26,244 nt of DNA from an uncultured Lachnospiraceae bacterium (GTDB lineage: Bacteria; Bacillota; Clostridia; Lachnospirales; Lachnospiraceae). Within the stretch, counting starts at the first letter, position 1. Each line of letters opens with the position of its first letter. Made by a program: the position numbers and the translations under genes. The stretch spans positions 1-26,244 of the forward strand of contig CAUEYX010000041.1 of the NCBI GenBank assembly GCA_959022495.1, given 5' to 3'. Below, piece after piece: positions 1 to 9,310 of the stretch. The notes under the pieces were generated by a model. The model was not told the DNA's origin. It worked only from the letters and a program-made list of their open reading frames with translations, and did no database searches.

Positions 1-77
1 GAAAAACATATCAAAATCTTTTTAAAAAAGTTCTTGACATATCACCAGAATGCTTTTCTGAAATGCCTCTTTTCTAC

Positions 78-119
78 AACATGTATCCTCTGATTTTGTA
101 TAGTATAACATGTATCTCC
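78..119. repeat. Direct repeat upstream of pfp
   Basis: The 271 bases before pfp are AT-rich and hold no gene. Within them ACATGTATCCTC (78-89) recurs as ACATGTATCTCC (108-119), 30 bp apart, about three helical turns. The second copy lies just after a TATAGTATAAC stretch (99-109) that could serve as a -10 region, although no convincing -35 is spaced correctly. A TTGACA at 34-39 also lacks a matching -10. The repeat could be a regulator site or chance in AT-rich DNA. Confidence 0.3.
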
Positions 120-271
120 GTCCGCATTACTCCTTTTTGCCACCTTTCGTTATTTTGCATATATTTTTCATTTTTTCATTTACAAATTTGTGATTATGCA
201 CTAAACTGTTAGTATAGCGCCGTGGGAAACCTTTCTCTCATGGCAGCATTGCAGAACGGAGGTACTACAAT

Positions 272-1504
272 ATGAAAGGAAATGTAATTGTTGGCCAGTC
301 TGGCGGCCCGACTGCCGCTATAAATTCAAGCCTTGCAGGCGTATACCGCACCGCCAAAGACCGCGGCGCCGCAAAAGTTTACGGAATGCTCCACGGCATC
401 CAGGGCCTGCTTCAGGAACGCTATATCGATCTGTCCGAATATATCACAAATGACCTGGACGCGGAACTTCTGAAAAGAACCCCCGCGGCTTTCCTCGGTT
501 CATGCCGCTATAAGCTGCCTGAGATCCATGAAGACAGAGACGTTTATGAAAAGATCTTTGGCATCCTTGAGAAACTGAATATCGAAGCGTTTATTTACAT
601 AGGCGGAAATGACTCTATGGATACCATCAAAAAATTGTCAGATTATGCGATTGTTACCGGATATCAGACCCGCTTCATCGGATGCCCGAAAACAATTGAC
701 AATGACCTCGCGCTGACGGATCACACACCGGGATACGGAAGTGCCGCAAAATATATCGGAACATCCGTCAAAGAGATCATCCGCGACAGCTTCTGCCTGG
801 AATACAGCAAAGGCCTTGTTTCCATCGTAGAGATCATGGGCAGAAACGCGGGCTGGCTTACCGGCGCCGCTGCTCTTGCCAAAGGCGAAGACTGTGCAGG
901 ACCCGATTTGATCTATCTGCCTGAGCTTCCGTTCGACATCGAGGCTTTCGGCGCAAAGGTCAAAGATCTGCTTTCTCAGAAGCGTTCTGTAGTGGTCGCT
1001 GTATCGGAAGGTATCCGCCTGGCCGACGGGCGTTATGTGTGCGAGCTTGGCCAAAGTGTGGATTTCGTGGATGCTTTCGGCCATAAACAGCTCTCTGGCA
1101 CGGCAAATTATCTGGCAAGCTACATCGCGGGAGAGATCGGCTGCAAAACCCGCTCCATCGAGCTGAGCACCTTGCAGCGTTCCGCTTCTCACTGTTCGTC
1201 CCGCGTAGATATTCTGGAGGCATCCCAGGTAGGCGGTGCCGCTGTAAAAGCCGCGGATGAAGGCGATTCCGGCAAAATGGTAGTTCTGAAACGTATCTCC
1301 GACGACCCCTATCAGTGCAGCACAGAAGTTAAGGACGTACACAAAATCGCAAATGACGAAAAACTTGTTCCCCGTGACTGGGTAACAGAAGACGGTACAT
1401 ACGTTACAGAGGAATTTGTCAGCTATGTACGCCCCCTCATCCAGGGTGATGTATCGCCTATCGTTGTGGATGGTATACCGCGTCATCTCTACCGCCACGT
1501 TTAA
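272..1504 (+). CDS. pfp: Pyrophosphate-dependent 6-phosphofructokinase
   Basis: Phosphorylates fructose 6-phosphate to the 1,6-bisphosphate in cytosolic glycolysis, using PPi rather than ATP. The 410 residues carry the family landmarks in order: GQSGGPTAAIN (8-18), GGNDSMDT (111-118), CPKTIDND (138-145) and GRNAGWLTGA (about 190-199). Asp114 in GGND and Lys140 in PKTIDND replace the two glycines of ATP-dependent enzymes (GGDGS and PGTIDND), and this pair is the known marker of PPi use. The start is set by GGAGG about ten bases upstream of the ATG. The gene stands alone: a terminator follows at 1539-1587 and the next gene has its own promoter. The phosphoryl donor is inferred from residues, not tested. 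Confidence 0.93.
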   Translation: MKGNVIVGQSGGPTAAINSSLAGVYRTAKDRGAAKVYGMLHGIQGLLQERYIDLSEYITNDLDAELLKRTPAAFLGSCRYKLPEIHEDRDVYEKIFGILEKLNIEAFIYIGGNDSMDTIKKLSDYAIVTGYQTRFIGCPKTIDNDLALTDHTPGYGSAAKYIGTSVKEIIRDSFCLEYSKGLVSIVEIMGRNAGWLTGAAALAKGEDCAGPDLIYLPELPFDIEAFGAKVKDLLSQKRSVVVAVSEGIRLADGRYVCELGQSVDFVDAFGHKQLSGTANYLASYIAGEIGCKTRSIELSTLQRSASHCSSRVDILEASQVGGAAVKAADEGDSGKMVVLKRISDDPYQCSTEVKDVHKIANDEKLVPRDWVTEDGTYVTEEFVSYVRPLIQGDVSPIVVDGIPRHLYRHV

Positions 1505-1538
1505 CATCAAACGAAGGCATATACATTGCCGGGATATC

Positions 1539-1587
1539 TGCCGGGAGGACAGCCTGCTGTCAGCAGGTTATGCCTCCCGGCATTTTT
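1539..1587 (+). terminator. Rho-independent terminator after pfp
   Basis: TGCCGGGAGG (1539-1548) pairs perfectly with CCTCCCGGCA (1573-1582), followed by TTTTT (1583-1587). The enclosed part forms its own small stem, GCCTGC/GCAGG. It lies 35 bases after the pfp stop. Confidence 0.85.
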
Positions 1588-1627
1588 CGCCTCCGGCCAT
1601 GTCTCATGCGCCATATCCGTCCGCCGC

Positions 1628-1656
1628 TTGTCAGCCTCTCTGTCTTACGGTATACT
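1628..1656 (+). promoter_or_regulatory. Sigma-A-type promoter for pyrC
   Basis: TTGTCA (1628-1633), a 17-bp spacer, then TATACT (1651-1656), each one mismatch from consensus. Transcription would begin near 1663, giving a leader of about 60 nt. The leader contains a small hairpin, CAGGAA/TTCCTG (1676-1691), without a U tract. I do not see a PyrR-type anti-antiterminator in it. Confidence 0.65.
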
Positions 1657-1725
1657 GAGATAAGATAGATCCAGTCAGGAAAATATTCCTGCAAATCATC
1701 CGATTATTTATTCAGGAGGTTTCTT

Positions 1726-2979
1726 ATGATTATCAAAAATGGCTTTGTCACAGATCCGGCTTCCCAGCGCGCCGGCATATATGATATCCGTATTGAAAAC
1801 GGACTGATTCAGGAAATCGCCCCGGATATCCCTGTCACTCCGGCAGAAGAAACACTCGACGCCCGTGGACTGACAATCGCGCCGGGACTCATTGACACTC
1901 ACGTCCATTTCCGTGATCCCGGATTCACTTACAAAGAAACGCTTCATACCGGGGCACTTGCCGCGGCAAAAGGAGGATTCACCTCCGTTATATGCATGGC
2001 AAACACTTCACCGGTGGTGGACTCTGTTCCCGTGCTGAATGATATTCTTGTCCGCGCAAAAGAAGAAAACATCCATATCTACCAGGCCGCATCCGTTTCT
2101 CATGCCCTAAAAGGGAAAGAGCTGACAGACATGGACACTTTAAAATCTGCCGGCGCATGCGGCTTCACTGATGACGGAATCCCCCTTAAGAACGCCGCTT
2201 TCCTATACAAGGCCATGGAGAAAGCCAAGACCTTAGATGTACCGGTCAGCCTTCACGAGGAAGATCCCTCATTCATTGAGAATAATGGCATTAACCAAGG
2301 CCCGGTTTCTGAACAGCTGGGTGTCGGCGGGTCGCCGTCCATTGCCGAAGAATCCCTCACAGCCAGAGACTGTCTGCTTGCCCTGCGTTCCGGCGCGCAT
2401 GTAGTCATCCAACATATCAGTTCCGGGCGTTCCGTAGAGCTGGTGCGCATGTTCAAGGCTATGGGAGCGAACCTTCACGCAGAAGCCACTCCTCACCACT
2501 TCACCCTCACAGATGAAGCTCTCCTGAAATACGGTACACTGGCCAAAATGAATCCACCGCTGCGTTCAGAAGCAGACCGCCAGGAGATCATACGCGGGCT
2601 TGCCGACGGGACAATTGACATCATCGCTACAGATCATGCCCCGCACAGCCGGGAAGAAAAGGACCGAGCCATTACTGCCGCCCCCAGCGGCATCATCGGA
2701 CTGGAAACGTCCCTCGCCCTCGGGATCACGTCCCTAGTACGCCCCGGGCACCTGACTTTAATGCAGCTTTTAGAGAAAATGACGATTAACCCTGCCAGAC
2801 TCTATCATCTGCCGGCAGGGCGGCTTGCAGAGGGTGCGCCGGCAGATCTGGTGCTTTTCGATCCGGAAGAGAAGTGGGTGCCCCGCAGCTATGCGTCACT
2901 GTCCTCCAACTCTCCATTTACCGGATGGGAACTGTACGGAAAAATCAAGATGGTCATCTGCGGAGGGCAGATAATATAA
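1726..2979 (+). CDS. pyrC: Dihydroorotase
   Basis: Cyclises N-carbamoyl-L-aspartate to L-dihydroorotate, the third step of pyrimidine synthesis. The 417 residues fit the class I enzymes of Firmicutes. The metal-binding motif DTHVHFRDPG is at 57-66, the CGFTDDGIP segment holds the conserved Asp near residue 150, HEEDP (about 178-182) and the ATPHHFTLTD stretch supply further ligand histidines, and ATDHAPHS near 303-310 carries the catalytic Asp. AGGAGG lies seven bases before the ATG. No other pyr gene is in the window. Its transcript would run directly into repeat copy A, whose outer stem plus T-rich tail could terminate it. Confidence 0.94.
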   Translation: MIIKNGFVTDPASQRAGIYDIRIENGLIQEIAPDIPVTPAEETLDARGLTIAPGLIDTHVHFRDPGFTYKETLHTGALAAAKGGFTSVICMANTSPVVDSVPVLNDILVRAKEENIHIYQAASVSHALKGKELTDMDTLKSAGACGFTDDGIPLKNAAFLYKAMEKAKTLDVPVSLHEEDPSFIENNGINQGPVSEQLGVGGSPSIAEESLTARDCLLALRSGAHVVIQHISSGRSVELVRMFKAMGANLHAEATPHHFTLTDEALLKYGTLAKMNPPLRSEADRQEIIRGLADGTIDIIATDHAPHSREEKDRAITAAPSGIIGLETSLALGITSLVRPGHLTLMQLLEKMTINPARLYHLPAGRLAEGAPADLVLFDPEEKWVPRSYASLSSNSPFTGWELYGKIKMVICGGQII

Positions 2980-2987
2980 AGAGGGAC

Positions 2988-3340
2988 AAATCTGGATTTG
3001 CCAGGAAGACTCATTATGGTCAGCGGCAAATCGGACGAAAACTTCGGAGCGGATTTTTAAAGACGTATTCTGAGCGGGGGTGTGGGTGACTTGGAGGAAT
3101 CCGCTGGAAATTCTTAAAGGCAGGGAGTACGGCGTTAATGGAACAGTGGATGCCTGAGGCGTAAGTCGAATCTTCCACTGTTCCATTGCATTTAGCCGTG
3201 CTTCCTGCCTTTTAGATTTTCCCGGATTGCGGAACCGGAGCCAAATCCACGCCCCCGTTCTCCACGAATACGTCCTCAAATAATCCTGCTGTTTTCGGAC
3301 CCATTCTTTCAAAGTCGTCTCCCCCGGCAAATCCAGGTTT
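2988..3340 (+). repeat. Giant palindromic repeat, copy A (complete)
   Basis: This gene-free stretch is one long imperfect palindrome. The outer ends pair over 15 bp (2988-3002 with 3326-3340, one G-T), GACGTATTC (3062-3070) pairs with 3266-3274, AAAGGCAGG (3116-3124) pairs with 3204-3212, and the apical stem AATGGAACAGTGGA (3137-3150) pairs perfectly with 3174-3187. The 23-nt loop holds TGCCTGAGGC and CGAATCT. The left arm shares blocks with copies B and C: GGGGGTGTGGGTGACTTGGA, then GCTGGAAATTCTTAAAGG. A T-rich run follows at 3338-3356, so the hairpin may terminate pyrC. The stop codon of the convergent glycosidase gene sits on its right end. Open frames cross it, but one arm has an internal stop and the frame is not preserved, so I read it as non-coding. 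Confidence 0.85.
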
Positions 3341-6300
3341 ATTTATATTTTTTTCTTTTTATGGATGCCGCCCCGGCAATCACCGCGCCAGCTCCCAGCA
3401 TCGCCGCCCACAAAGCCGGATTCGCGTGATCACCGGTTTTTGCCGCTTTCCCTGCACTCTTTCCGCTGATCTGACTGTCGCCAGCAGTACGGTCCGCATT
3501 GCCTTCCGCCTGATCCTGTGTGTTACTTCCACTATTCTCTGTGTCAGGCGTCCCGGCTGTATCATCTGGATTCTGATTTTCTTCCTCAGGTGTCTCGGTC
3601 GTACTGTCTGGATTCTGCTCACCTCCGCTGCCGCCCTGGTTTTCTTCCCTCAGCGTCAGCTGTTCTTTCGCCTTCGTCAGCTCTTTCACTGCCTCATCCA
3701 CTTCATCCTGTGCATCTATAGACAGGGTCTCATCCGCCAGCAGCACATTCGCTCTTGCAAAGGCTGCGCTGTAGATCTGGACGCTCTCTTCCGTATACAG
3801 GCTCAGATCCAGTCCTTCCAGGCTGCTCGTCAGTTCCTGAAGAGCTGTTTTATCCGCTTTGAGCCTGAGACCGCTCATAGCATCCACAAGGGCATCCCAC
3901 GCTTCATCCACTTCACTCTGCATTGCGTCCCCGTCTGTCATCACATTCTCAGCCGTCTCTTTCGCCGCCAGATACTCCGCCTGTCCCGCTTCCACATATT
4001 TAGTCAGGTCAATCTCCTGGGCCAGCTCCAGAGCCATTTCAAGATCTGTCTTGTCCCCGGCTTTAAAGTCCAGTGCCTGGATTGCCTTCATCAGTTTGAC
4101 GGCAGCATTGGTCACTTCGTCTTTTGTAGCATTCTCATCCGCCATAACGGACTCGCCTTTGGAAATCGCCTCATCAAAAAGCTTCTGGACTGATTCTACA
4201 AGCCCTTCTGTATCGCCGTCTGCCACATGTTTTTTCGCGCAGTTCAGGAAATATTCCAGAGTGGCTTTGCTGACTTCTGAACCTGCTTCCGGATCTTTCT
4301 TTAAGTCTTCAATGGCTGATAAAACCTCTGATGCCAGATCATTTACTTCGTCCTGCGATGCAAATTCTTCCGTGAACTGCGCATATTTTTTAGCTGCTTC
4401 TATCCACAATTCCATAAACTGACTCCATTTTTCTGGGTCATAGTCTTTTTCGTCCAAAAGAGAAATACCTGCCAATGCGTCATACAATGGAGTTTGATCT
4501 AACTGACCAGATACGACAAAGGCATCTACAATGAGATATTTTTCCACAAAAACCAATTTTATAGTATGTCTGCCGTATTCTAAATCTTCTGTGCTCCATA
4601 CAATTTTGTCCCTCTGCGCGCTGCCCTCACTATATAAATTGGGCGTTGCAACAAGACTGCCGTCTAACCACACCTCCGCGGTCCCTAAATTCGTATAAGT
4701 CTCAGAAACCCATGCTATGCCAGTTCCATAAAAGGTAAATTCACAATAAGACCCTGCCTGTGATGTATAGTGGGCATCATTCTGATAAGCCCCATCACGC
4801 CCTGTTCCACTTGTCCAGCTGCCGGTATAGCTGATAGATTGGTCCGTATTATTAATCTTATCGTTAACTTTTTTTGGTTCTTCCAGCTGGCAGACATAAA
4901 TCGTTATTTCTGCCTTAACCGACGCATCCAGCACGGATTCTGCCGTAATTACGCAGCTTCCGCCGGCTTTTGCCACAATCGTCCCATCCTGTCGGACAAT
5001 TGCTGTAAGTGGGTCTGAAGTGTTCCAGCAAATATAATCCTCAGATTCACCTTCCGGAAGTATGGCTTCTGCGGTAATTTGTTCACCGGGAGTAAGAGTT
5101 GTCCTTTCAATAGTAAGTTTTATGCTTTCCGGGCCGCCTGTCAGAGAATCTTTCGACTCAGTAATATAATATGTTTTCCCTTCTTTTGTATCAAATGTAA
5201 AATATAAGTCCCCTGTGTTAGCGGTCAGCCCATGGGCTGTCTCAATCATTGTCCCATCTTCATCTACTACTGAAATATTCTTGTTCCCCCACGGTGAAAC
5301 AAAATGAACAGTTGAACCTTTCTCGCTTAAGATTTCAACATATGGGATTGTTTTACTTTCTGCGTCATATTCTGAAGTAACCAGGAACGCCCCCTGTGTT
5401 CTTAACCTGGTAAATTCCGCGTCTGTTCCTTCCGGCCAGACCGGAAATACCCTTAAAAGGTCCTTTTCACCATCATTGGTCATCTGCACCAACATGTTAT
5501 TCACAGTTTCCAGAGCGCCGGCAGACTCAACGCCGCCGACAGATGGATCGCTGGTCGCTGTTAAATTACTGCTTCTCATATTATAATTTAACGCATTTTT
5601 AAACCAGTGCATTAAATCATCTGCGTCCCAGCCCAGCCGCGCCATGATCGTAAACGTTTTCACAAATCCATTTCCTAAGGCTCCGCGGTAAGTACTGGAA
5701 TTTCCGTTGTCCGCATAATAAGCCTTGGCATAAGTTAAATAATTAACTGCCCGCTGAAGCTCTTCACTGTCAGAATCCATCGTTAGTCCGTCTGCCGGAT
5801 GTACCATGCCTTCTAAAACTATGGGCTGGTCATATATATTAATTAACGCGTTTCCTTTCAGAGAGTTATTAATTTCTTCAGCCAAAACATACATTTCCAT
5901 TCCATCATATACTCTGGTCGGAAATTCATATAAATTATCCGCTACGTTTTCCCATTCAGCTGCTTTACTGTCGGGCACTTCTACCAGATCCCGATACTTA
6001 ATTAAAGTATCTAATACATATTTGCAGAATCCCAGCTCAACAGCCCCGTCCTTGTCATTTCCATACTCATTGACGGAAACATGATTCATATGATATTTCC
6101 CGTCGCTTTCAAGCTCAACAAAGTCCAGATAGAATTCACCCAGTTCATAAAGAAGCGGATAGGTCACATCAACATAAAACTCTTCGTCCATTGTATAATC
6201 ATAATTCCAAACAAACTCGCTCAAAATCATGGCTGCAATAAATCTCTGAGAATAGATTCCGCTGTAATTCTTATTGGCTGCTACTTCCTTAAATTCGGGC

Positions 6301-9191
6301 ATGTCCATGCTGATCCAGCTCGGATTTCCTGTCCAGCCCGCCGCAATACCTTGAAATCCTGCTGATGCCGCATAATTCTTCCCATGTTTCCAAAGCATAT
6401 TCTCCATGGCATTGTAATATGAATACATTAAGCTGCCCCTGTTCGATGAATACGCCCCATAGGTAGCCGCCTGGAAATTGTAGTTCAAATAATAGGAACC
6501 TGTCCAAGGACTCTCGTTCATCACTTGGAGAGACCCATAAAGTCCCGGTGGAATTGACATGTCCTCGCGATAAACGATTCCCAGGAGATAAAGCTGCCCG
6601 TAATAAAACTCATTGATTTCCGAATCTCCCGTATCGATATACGAAGCCAGCCAGTAATCCTTCCACCAGTCCTGATGCTTTTTATAAAGTCCGCTGATTT
6701 CGTCAACGCTGACTTTTTCTACTGCTGTTTTGGCTGTCTCTAGATGATAATCAATCGGTTTTAAATTCTGCACAGCTCCTTCTCCATGGATTGCCGTGAG
6801 TATGTATATTGGATTCTTTTTATCATTTCCCTCATTTAATACAATGGAGGCTGTTACTTTATTCGTATCTTTTTTATAAGCTGCCTCCGCCCCTATAATT
6901 TTAGTGCTTGCTGCTAATCTTGCCTGCAAAGTTCCCGGCAGGCTTCTTGTCATATACATGATCTGCTCTTCTTGGTCAAACCCGGAATCCGCAGAGCTGT
7001 ATCCTGATAACTCCAAATCTAAATTCAGCTGCTTCACACCATCCGCGAACTCCTCTATCCACAGTTTGGTGATAAGCATATCATCCGCATCTGACATAAA
7101 TGACTCAGACCGCACAACCGCGCCGCCCATCGTTAATGTACTGTCAACTTTCGCGTTCAGGATATCCTGCTCTTGCAGAAAAACTTCTTCTCCCACTGCT
7201 TTATCCGGCGAAGAATATTTCAGTTTTCCCCCGCCATAGTGCGTGCTGTTACTCCAGAAGTCCGTACGTGAAAAATAATGGGTAAAGGTATGATCCCTCG
7301 CGTCATGTACCACTCCTACATCGCCGTTTCCAAGTAATTGCGCATTAGGCAGTACACTGGTTTCTTTTTTCGAGTTTACGTCAATCTTTATGTTACTCGT
7401 CCATTCTTCTTGTTCTTTACTGATCCCCTTTATATTTGAAAGAATTTCTTGAATTTCCAGCCACTCTTCTTCATCTCCCCAGTTATTATCCGCCCCTTTT
7501 GGAATCAGGGCATCCATTGCTGACCGAATATAAGAAATCGCGGCTTCAATTTTCTCTACTGTCGTTTCGTCAGAAAGATAAACAGCCTCACCATAAGACA
7601 ATATTGCTTTTAGTTTTGAAATACTCTTGTCTGTATACTTTTCTTCTTCTACTGCCTCCGCCTCATTCATGACTGCTTTTAAACGCTCTTTTGCTTCATT
7701 TACAGCCTGGCTGCCGCTGTTCTCCGACTGCGCTGCTTCCGTCTGATAATCTGCAGCAATCTCCTCCGCGGTCTTTGCTAGATTATAAATGCGGAAGCTG
7801 TCCATTAATCCCTGCATTCCCAGCATAGCTCCTGTCCCATTCGAGGGTGTCTGGGCGCCGATTAAAGCTGGAGCAGTATTCGTCGTCTGAAGCAGTTCAT
7901 TGGGAGCTGCCGCAGAATCCATCAGTTCCCCATTCACATATATATAGAATTGTTGATTATCCCGGACTAAAACAAGATGTGTCCACTCCCCGGCCGGATA
8001 CTGCCCCTTTGACATTCTTACGGATTCATTTTCATAAGCTGCCGCGTTCATACAGCTGCTGGAAGATATTATAAAGTAAGGAGCATGATTGGCCGCCGCA
8101 GTATTATATCCCCAATCCCATTGATTGGGATAAGAAGCATTTCTGCTGTTTGAGAAAAAACGTCCCGCGTTATTTCCCGGCTCCAAATAAACCCATGTTT
8201 CCATGGTGAAATATTTTTCATTTATTATCTCAGGTTCAATTCTTACCCCGGAACTTCCATTAAAAGAAACTGCCTGCTTTCCTTTCATACGTCCGGCTTC
8301 ATATGCCAGTTGGCCGACAGCTGTTCCATGGTCATCATTGCCTGAATAATCCTTCAAAGAGCCATCAAATAAATACTCGCGGATCAGGCCTTCCTCATAT
8401 CGCTCCTCATAGTAAGTCTCCCGGATCTGAGATAGCGATTTTGCGCCATCGTAAACTTTAAAGCTATCCATTCTGCCGATCATGCCCAGTACAACATCTG
8501 TTCCGTTTGGCGCGTTTTGAGCACCTATTAATGCCCTGGCATTGGGGTTGCTCTGCTCCAAATCAGAAGGTGCCGAAGCCGCGGCTGCTAACTGTCCGTT
8601 AACATAAATCGCAAACTCTTTTCCGTTTCTAGTAAGAGCTACGTGAATCCACTCACCAAGCGGGTACGATCCATACTCTTCCCCGGTTATCCGCACCGCT
8701 TCAGAAGAATAACTGGCTGTCCCCTTACAATTACTGGAGGACATAATCATATACGGGCCATATCCGCTTGATTTTGTATTGTATCCCCAGTCCCACTGAT
8801 TTGGATAAGATGTATTTATGCTGTTCGAAAAGAAACGTCCCGCATTAGCGTCCGGCTCCAAATAGACCCACGTTTCCATTGTAAATTCCTGCTTATTGAC
8901 ATATTCATCTGTATCCAGATTAATCGCTGTCTTTCCGTCAAAAGTAAATGCCTGTGTCCCCGGTATACGCCCATTCTCAGAATAATTTTCCGCGCCAATT
9001 ACAGAATATCTTTCTGTTTCATTTACTAAATCCACTATTTCCCCATCATAAAACACAATTTCCCTTTGTAATTCCGGTTCCCCTGCTTCTGCTGACACCT
9101 CAGCCGCCGGCACCTGCAGTACAAACATTATAACGGCCAGCATCGCTGAAAGCTTTCTTTGTAACAGCATCCTCTTCTTCCTTCTTCTCAT
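3339..9191 (-). CDS. Cell-wall-anchored LamG / GH95-like glycosidase
   Basis: A 1950-residue secreted protein. In order: basic-hydrophobic signal peptide (1-35); two similar LamG/concanavalin-like domains (about 60-255 and 270-475, both with SYPNQWDWGYNT and METWVYLEP); a helical segment (495-565); a catalytic region (about 600-1345) opening with LLGNGDVGVV; an Ig-like domain (about 1353-1433); a beta-rich module (about 1445-1562); three or four FIVAR-like helical repeats (1565-1848); a Pro/Thr/Asp/Glu linker; and AAKTGD (1916-1921) with a hydrophobic segment and KRKKYK tail, a sortase signal. The (alpha/alpha)6 core resembles GH95 alpha-L-fucosidase: N903-Y-N905 looks like its paired asparagines, E1042 is a possible acid, and E1222 stands where GH95 uses Asp. 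Fucosidase activity is inferred from this and the nearby fucose locus. Other alpha-glycosidase activity is possible. Confidence 0.75.
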   Translation of the reverse strand: MRRRKKRMLLQRKLSAMLAVIMFVLQVPAAEVSAEAGEPELQREIVFYDGEIVDLVNETERYSVIGAENYSENGRIPGTQAFTFDGKTAINLDTDEYVNKQEFTMETWVYLEPDANAGRFFSNSINTSYPNQWDWGYNTKSSGYGPYMIMSSSNCKGTASYSSEAVRITGEEYGSYPLGEWIHVALTRNGKEFAIYVNGQLAAAASAPSDLEQSNPNARALIGAQNAPNGTDVVLGMIGRMDSFKVYDGAKSLSQIRETYYEERYEEGLIREYLFDGSLKDYSGNDDHGTAVGQLAYEAGRMKGKQAVSFNGSSGVRIEPEIINEKYFTMETWVYLEPGNNAGRFFSNSRNASYPNQWDWGYNTAAANHAPYFIISSSSCMNAAAYENESVRMSKGQYPAGEWTHLVLVRDNQQFYIYVNGELMDSAAAPNELLQTTNTAPALIGAQTPSNGTGAMLGMQGLMDSFRIYNLAKTAEEIAADYQTEAAQSENSGSQAVNEAKERLKAVMNEAEAVEEEKYTDKSISKLKAILSYGEAVYLSDETTVEKIEAAISYIRSAMDALIPKGADNNWGDEEEWLEIQEILSNIKGISKEQEEWTSNIKIDVNSKKETSVLPNAQLLGNGDVGVVHDARDHTFTHYFSRTDFWSNSTHYGGGKLKYSSPDKAVGEEVFLQEQDILNAKVDSTLTMGGAVVRSESFMSDADDMLITKLWIEEFADGVKQLNLDLELSGYSSADSGFDQEEQIMYMTRSLPGTLQARLAASTKIIGAEAAYKKDTNKVTASIVLNEGNDKKNPIYILTAIHGEGAVQNLKPIDYHLETAKTAVEKVSVDEISGLYKKHQDWWKDYWLASYIDTGDSEINEFYYGQLYLLGIVYREDMSIPPGLYGSLQVMNESPWTGSYYLNYNFQAATYGAYSSNRGSLMYSYYNAMENMLWKHGKNYAASAGFQGIAAGWTGNPSWISMDMPEFKEVAANKNYSGIYSQRFIAAMILSEFVWNYDYTMDEEFYVDVTYPLLYELGEFYLDFVELESDGKYHMNHVSVNEYGNDKDGAVELGFCKYVLDTLIKYRDLVEVPDSKAAEWENVADNLYEFPTRVYDGMEMYVLAEEINNSLKGNALINIYDQPIVLEGMVHPADGLTMDSDSEELQRAVNYLTYAKAYYADNGNSSTYRGALGNGFVKTFTIMARLGWDADDLMHWFKNALNYNMRSSNLTATSDPSVGGVESAGALETVNNMLVQMTNDGEKDLLRVFPVWPEGTDAEFTRLRTQGAFLVTSEYDAESKTIPYVEILSEKGSTVHFVSPWGNKNISVVDEDGTMIETAHGLTANTGDLYFTFDTKEGKTYYITESKDSLTGGPESIKLTIERTTLTPGEQITAEAILPEGESEDYICWNTSDPLTAIVRQDGTIVAKAGGSCVITAESVLDASVKAEITIYVCQLEEPKKVNDKINNTDQSISYTGSWTSGTGRDGAYQNDAHYTSQAGSYCEFTFYGTGIAWVSETYTNLGTAEVWLDGSLVATPNLYSEGSAQRDKIVWSTEDLEYGRHTIKLVFVEKYLIVDAFVVSGQLDQTPLYDALAGISLLDEKDYDPEKWSQFMELWIEAAKKYAQFTEEFASQDEVNDLASEVLSAIEDLKKDPEAGSEVSKATLEYFLNCAKKHVADGDTEGLVESVQKLFDEAISKGESVMADENATKDEVTNAAVKLMKAIQALDFKAGDKTDLEMALELAQEIDLTKYVEAGQAEYLAAKETAENVMTDGDAMQSEVDEAWDALVDAMSGLRLKADKTALQELTSSLEGLDLSLYTEESVQIYSAAFARANVLLADETLSIDAQDEVDEAVKELTKAKEQLTLREENQGGSGGEQNPDSTTETPEEENQNPDDTAGTPDTENSGSNTQDQAEGNADRTAGDSQISGKSAGKAAKTGDHANPALWAAMLGAGAVIAGAASIKRKKYK

Positions 9192-9235
9192 TTTTCACCT
9201 CATATTTTCATCTATAAAATTTTTATATCTCTATC

Positions 9236-9260
9236 AAAATTCTATCATTCACAGAATTTT
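9236..9260. promoter_or_regulatory. Inverted repeat upstream of the glycosidase gene
   Basis: AAAATTCT (9236-9243) and AGAATTTT (9253-9260) form a perfect 8-bp inverted repeat with a 9-bp spacer, 45 to 69 bases before the glycosidase ATG. A second dyad around ACATGT is centred near 9282. The region is very AT-rich and I cannot place a convincing -35/-10 pair, so the role as an operator is only a possibility. Confidence 0.35.
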
Positions 9261-9310
9261 ATCCAGGTGCACAATTATGACATGTTATGTGGACAAATTA
9301 AGCTTTTTGC

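Noticed and set aside
638..1510. 290-codon open frame antisense to pfp
   Set aside because: A shadow of a strongly conserved enzyme gene, with no ribosome site or recognisable family.
1676..1691. PyrR-type attenuator in the pyrC leader
   Set aside because: Only a 6-bp hairpin is present, with no PyrR-like conserved loop and no following U tract.
2896..3330. 144-codon minus-strand open frame across copy A
   Set aside because: It runs through the palindrome into pyrC antisense. The matching frame in the other arm has a stop, and there is no recognisable domain or ribosome site.
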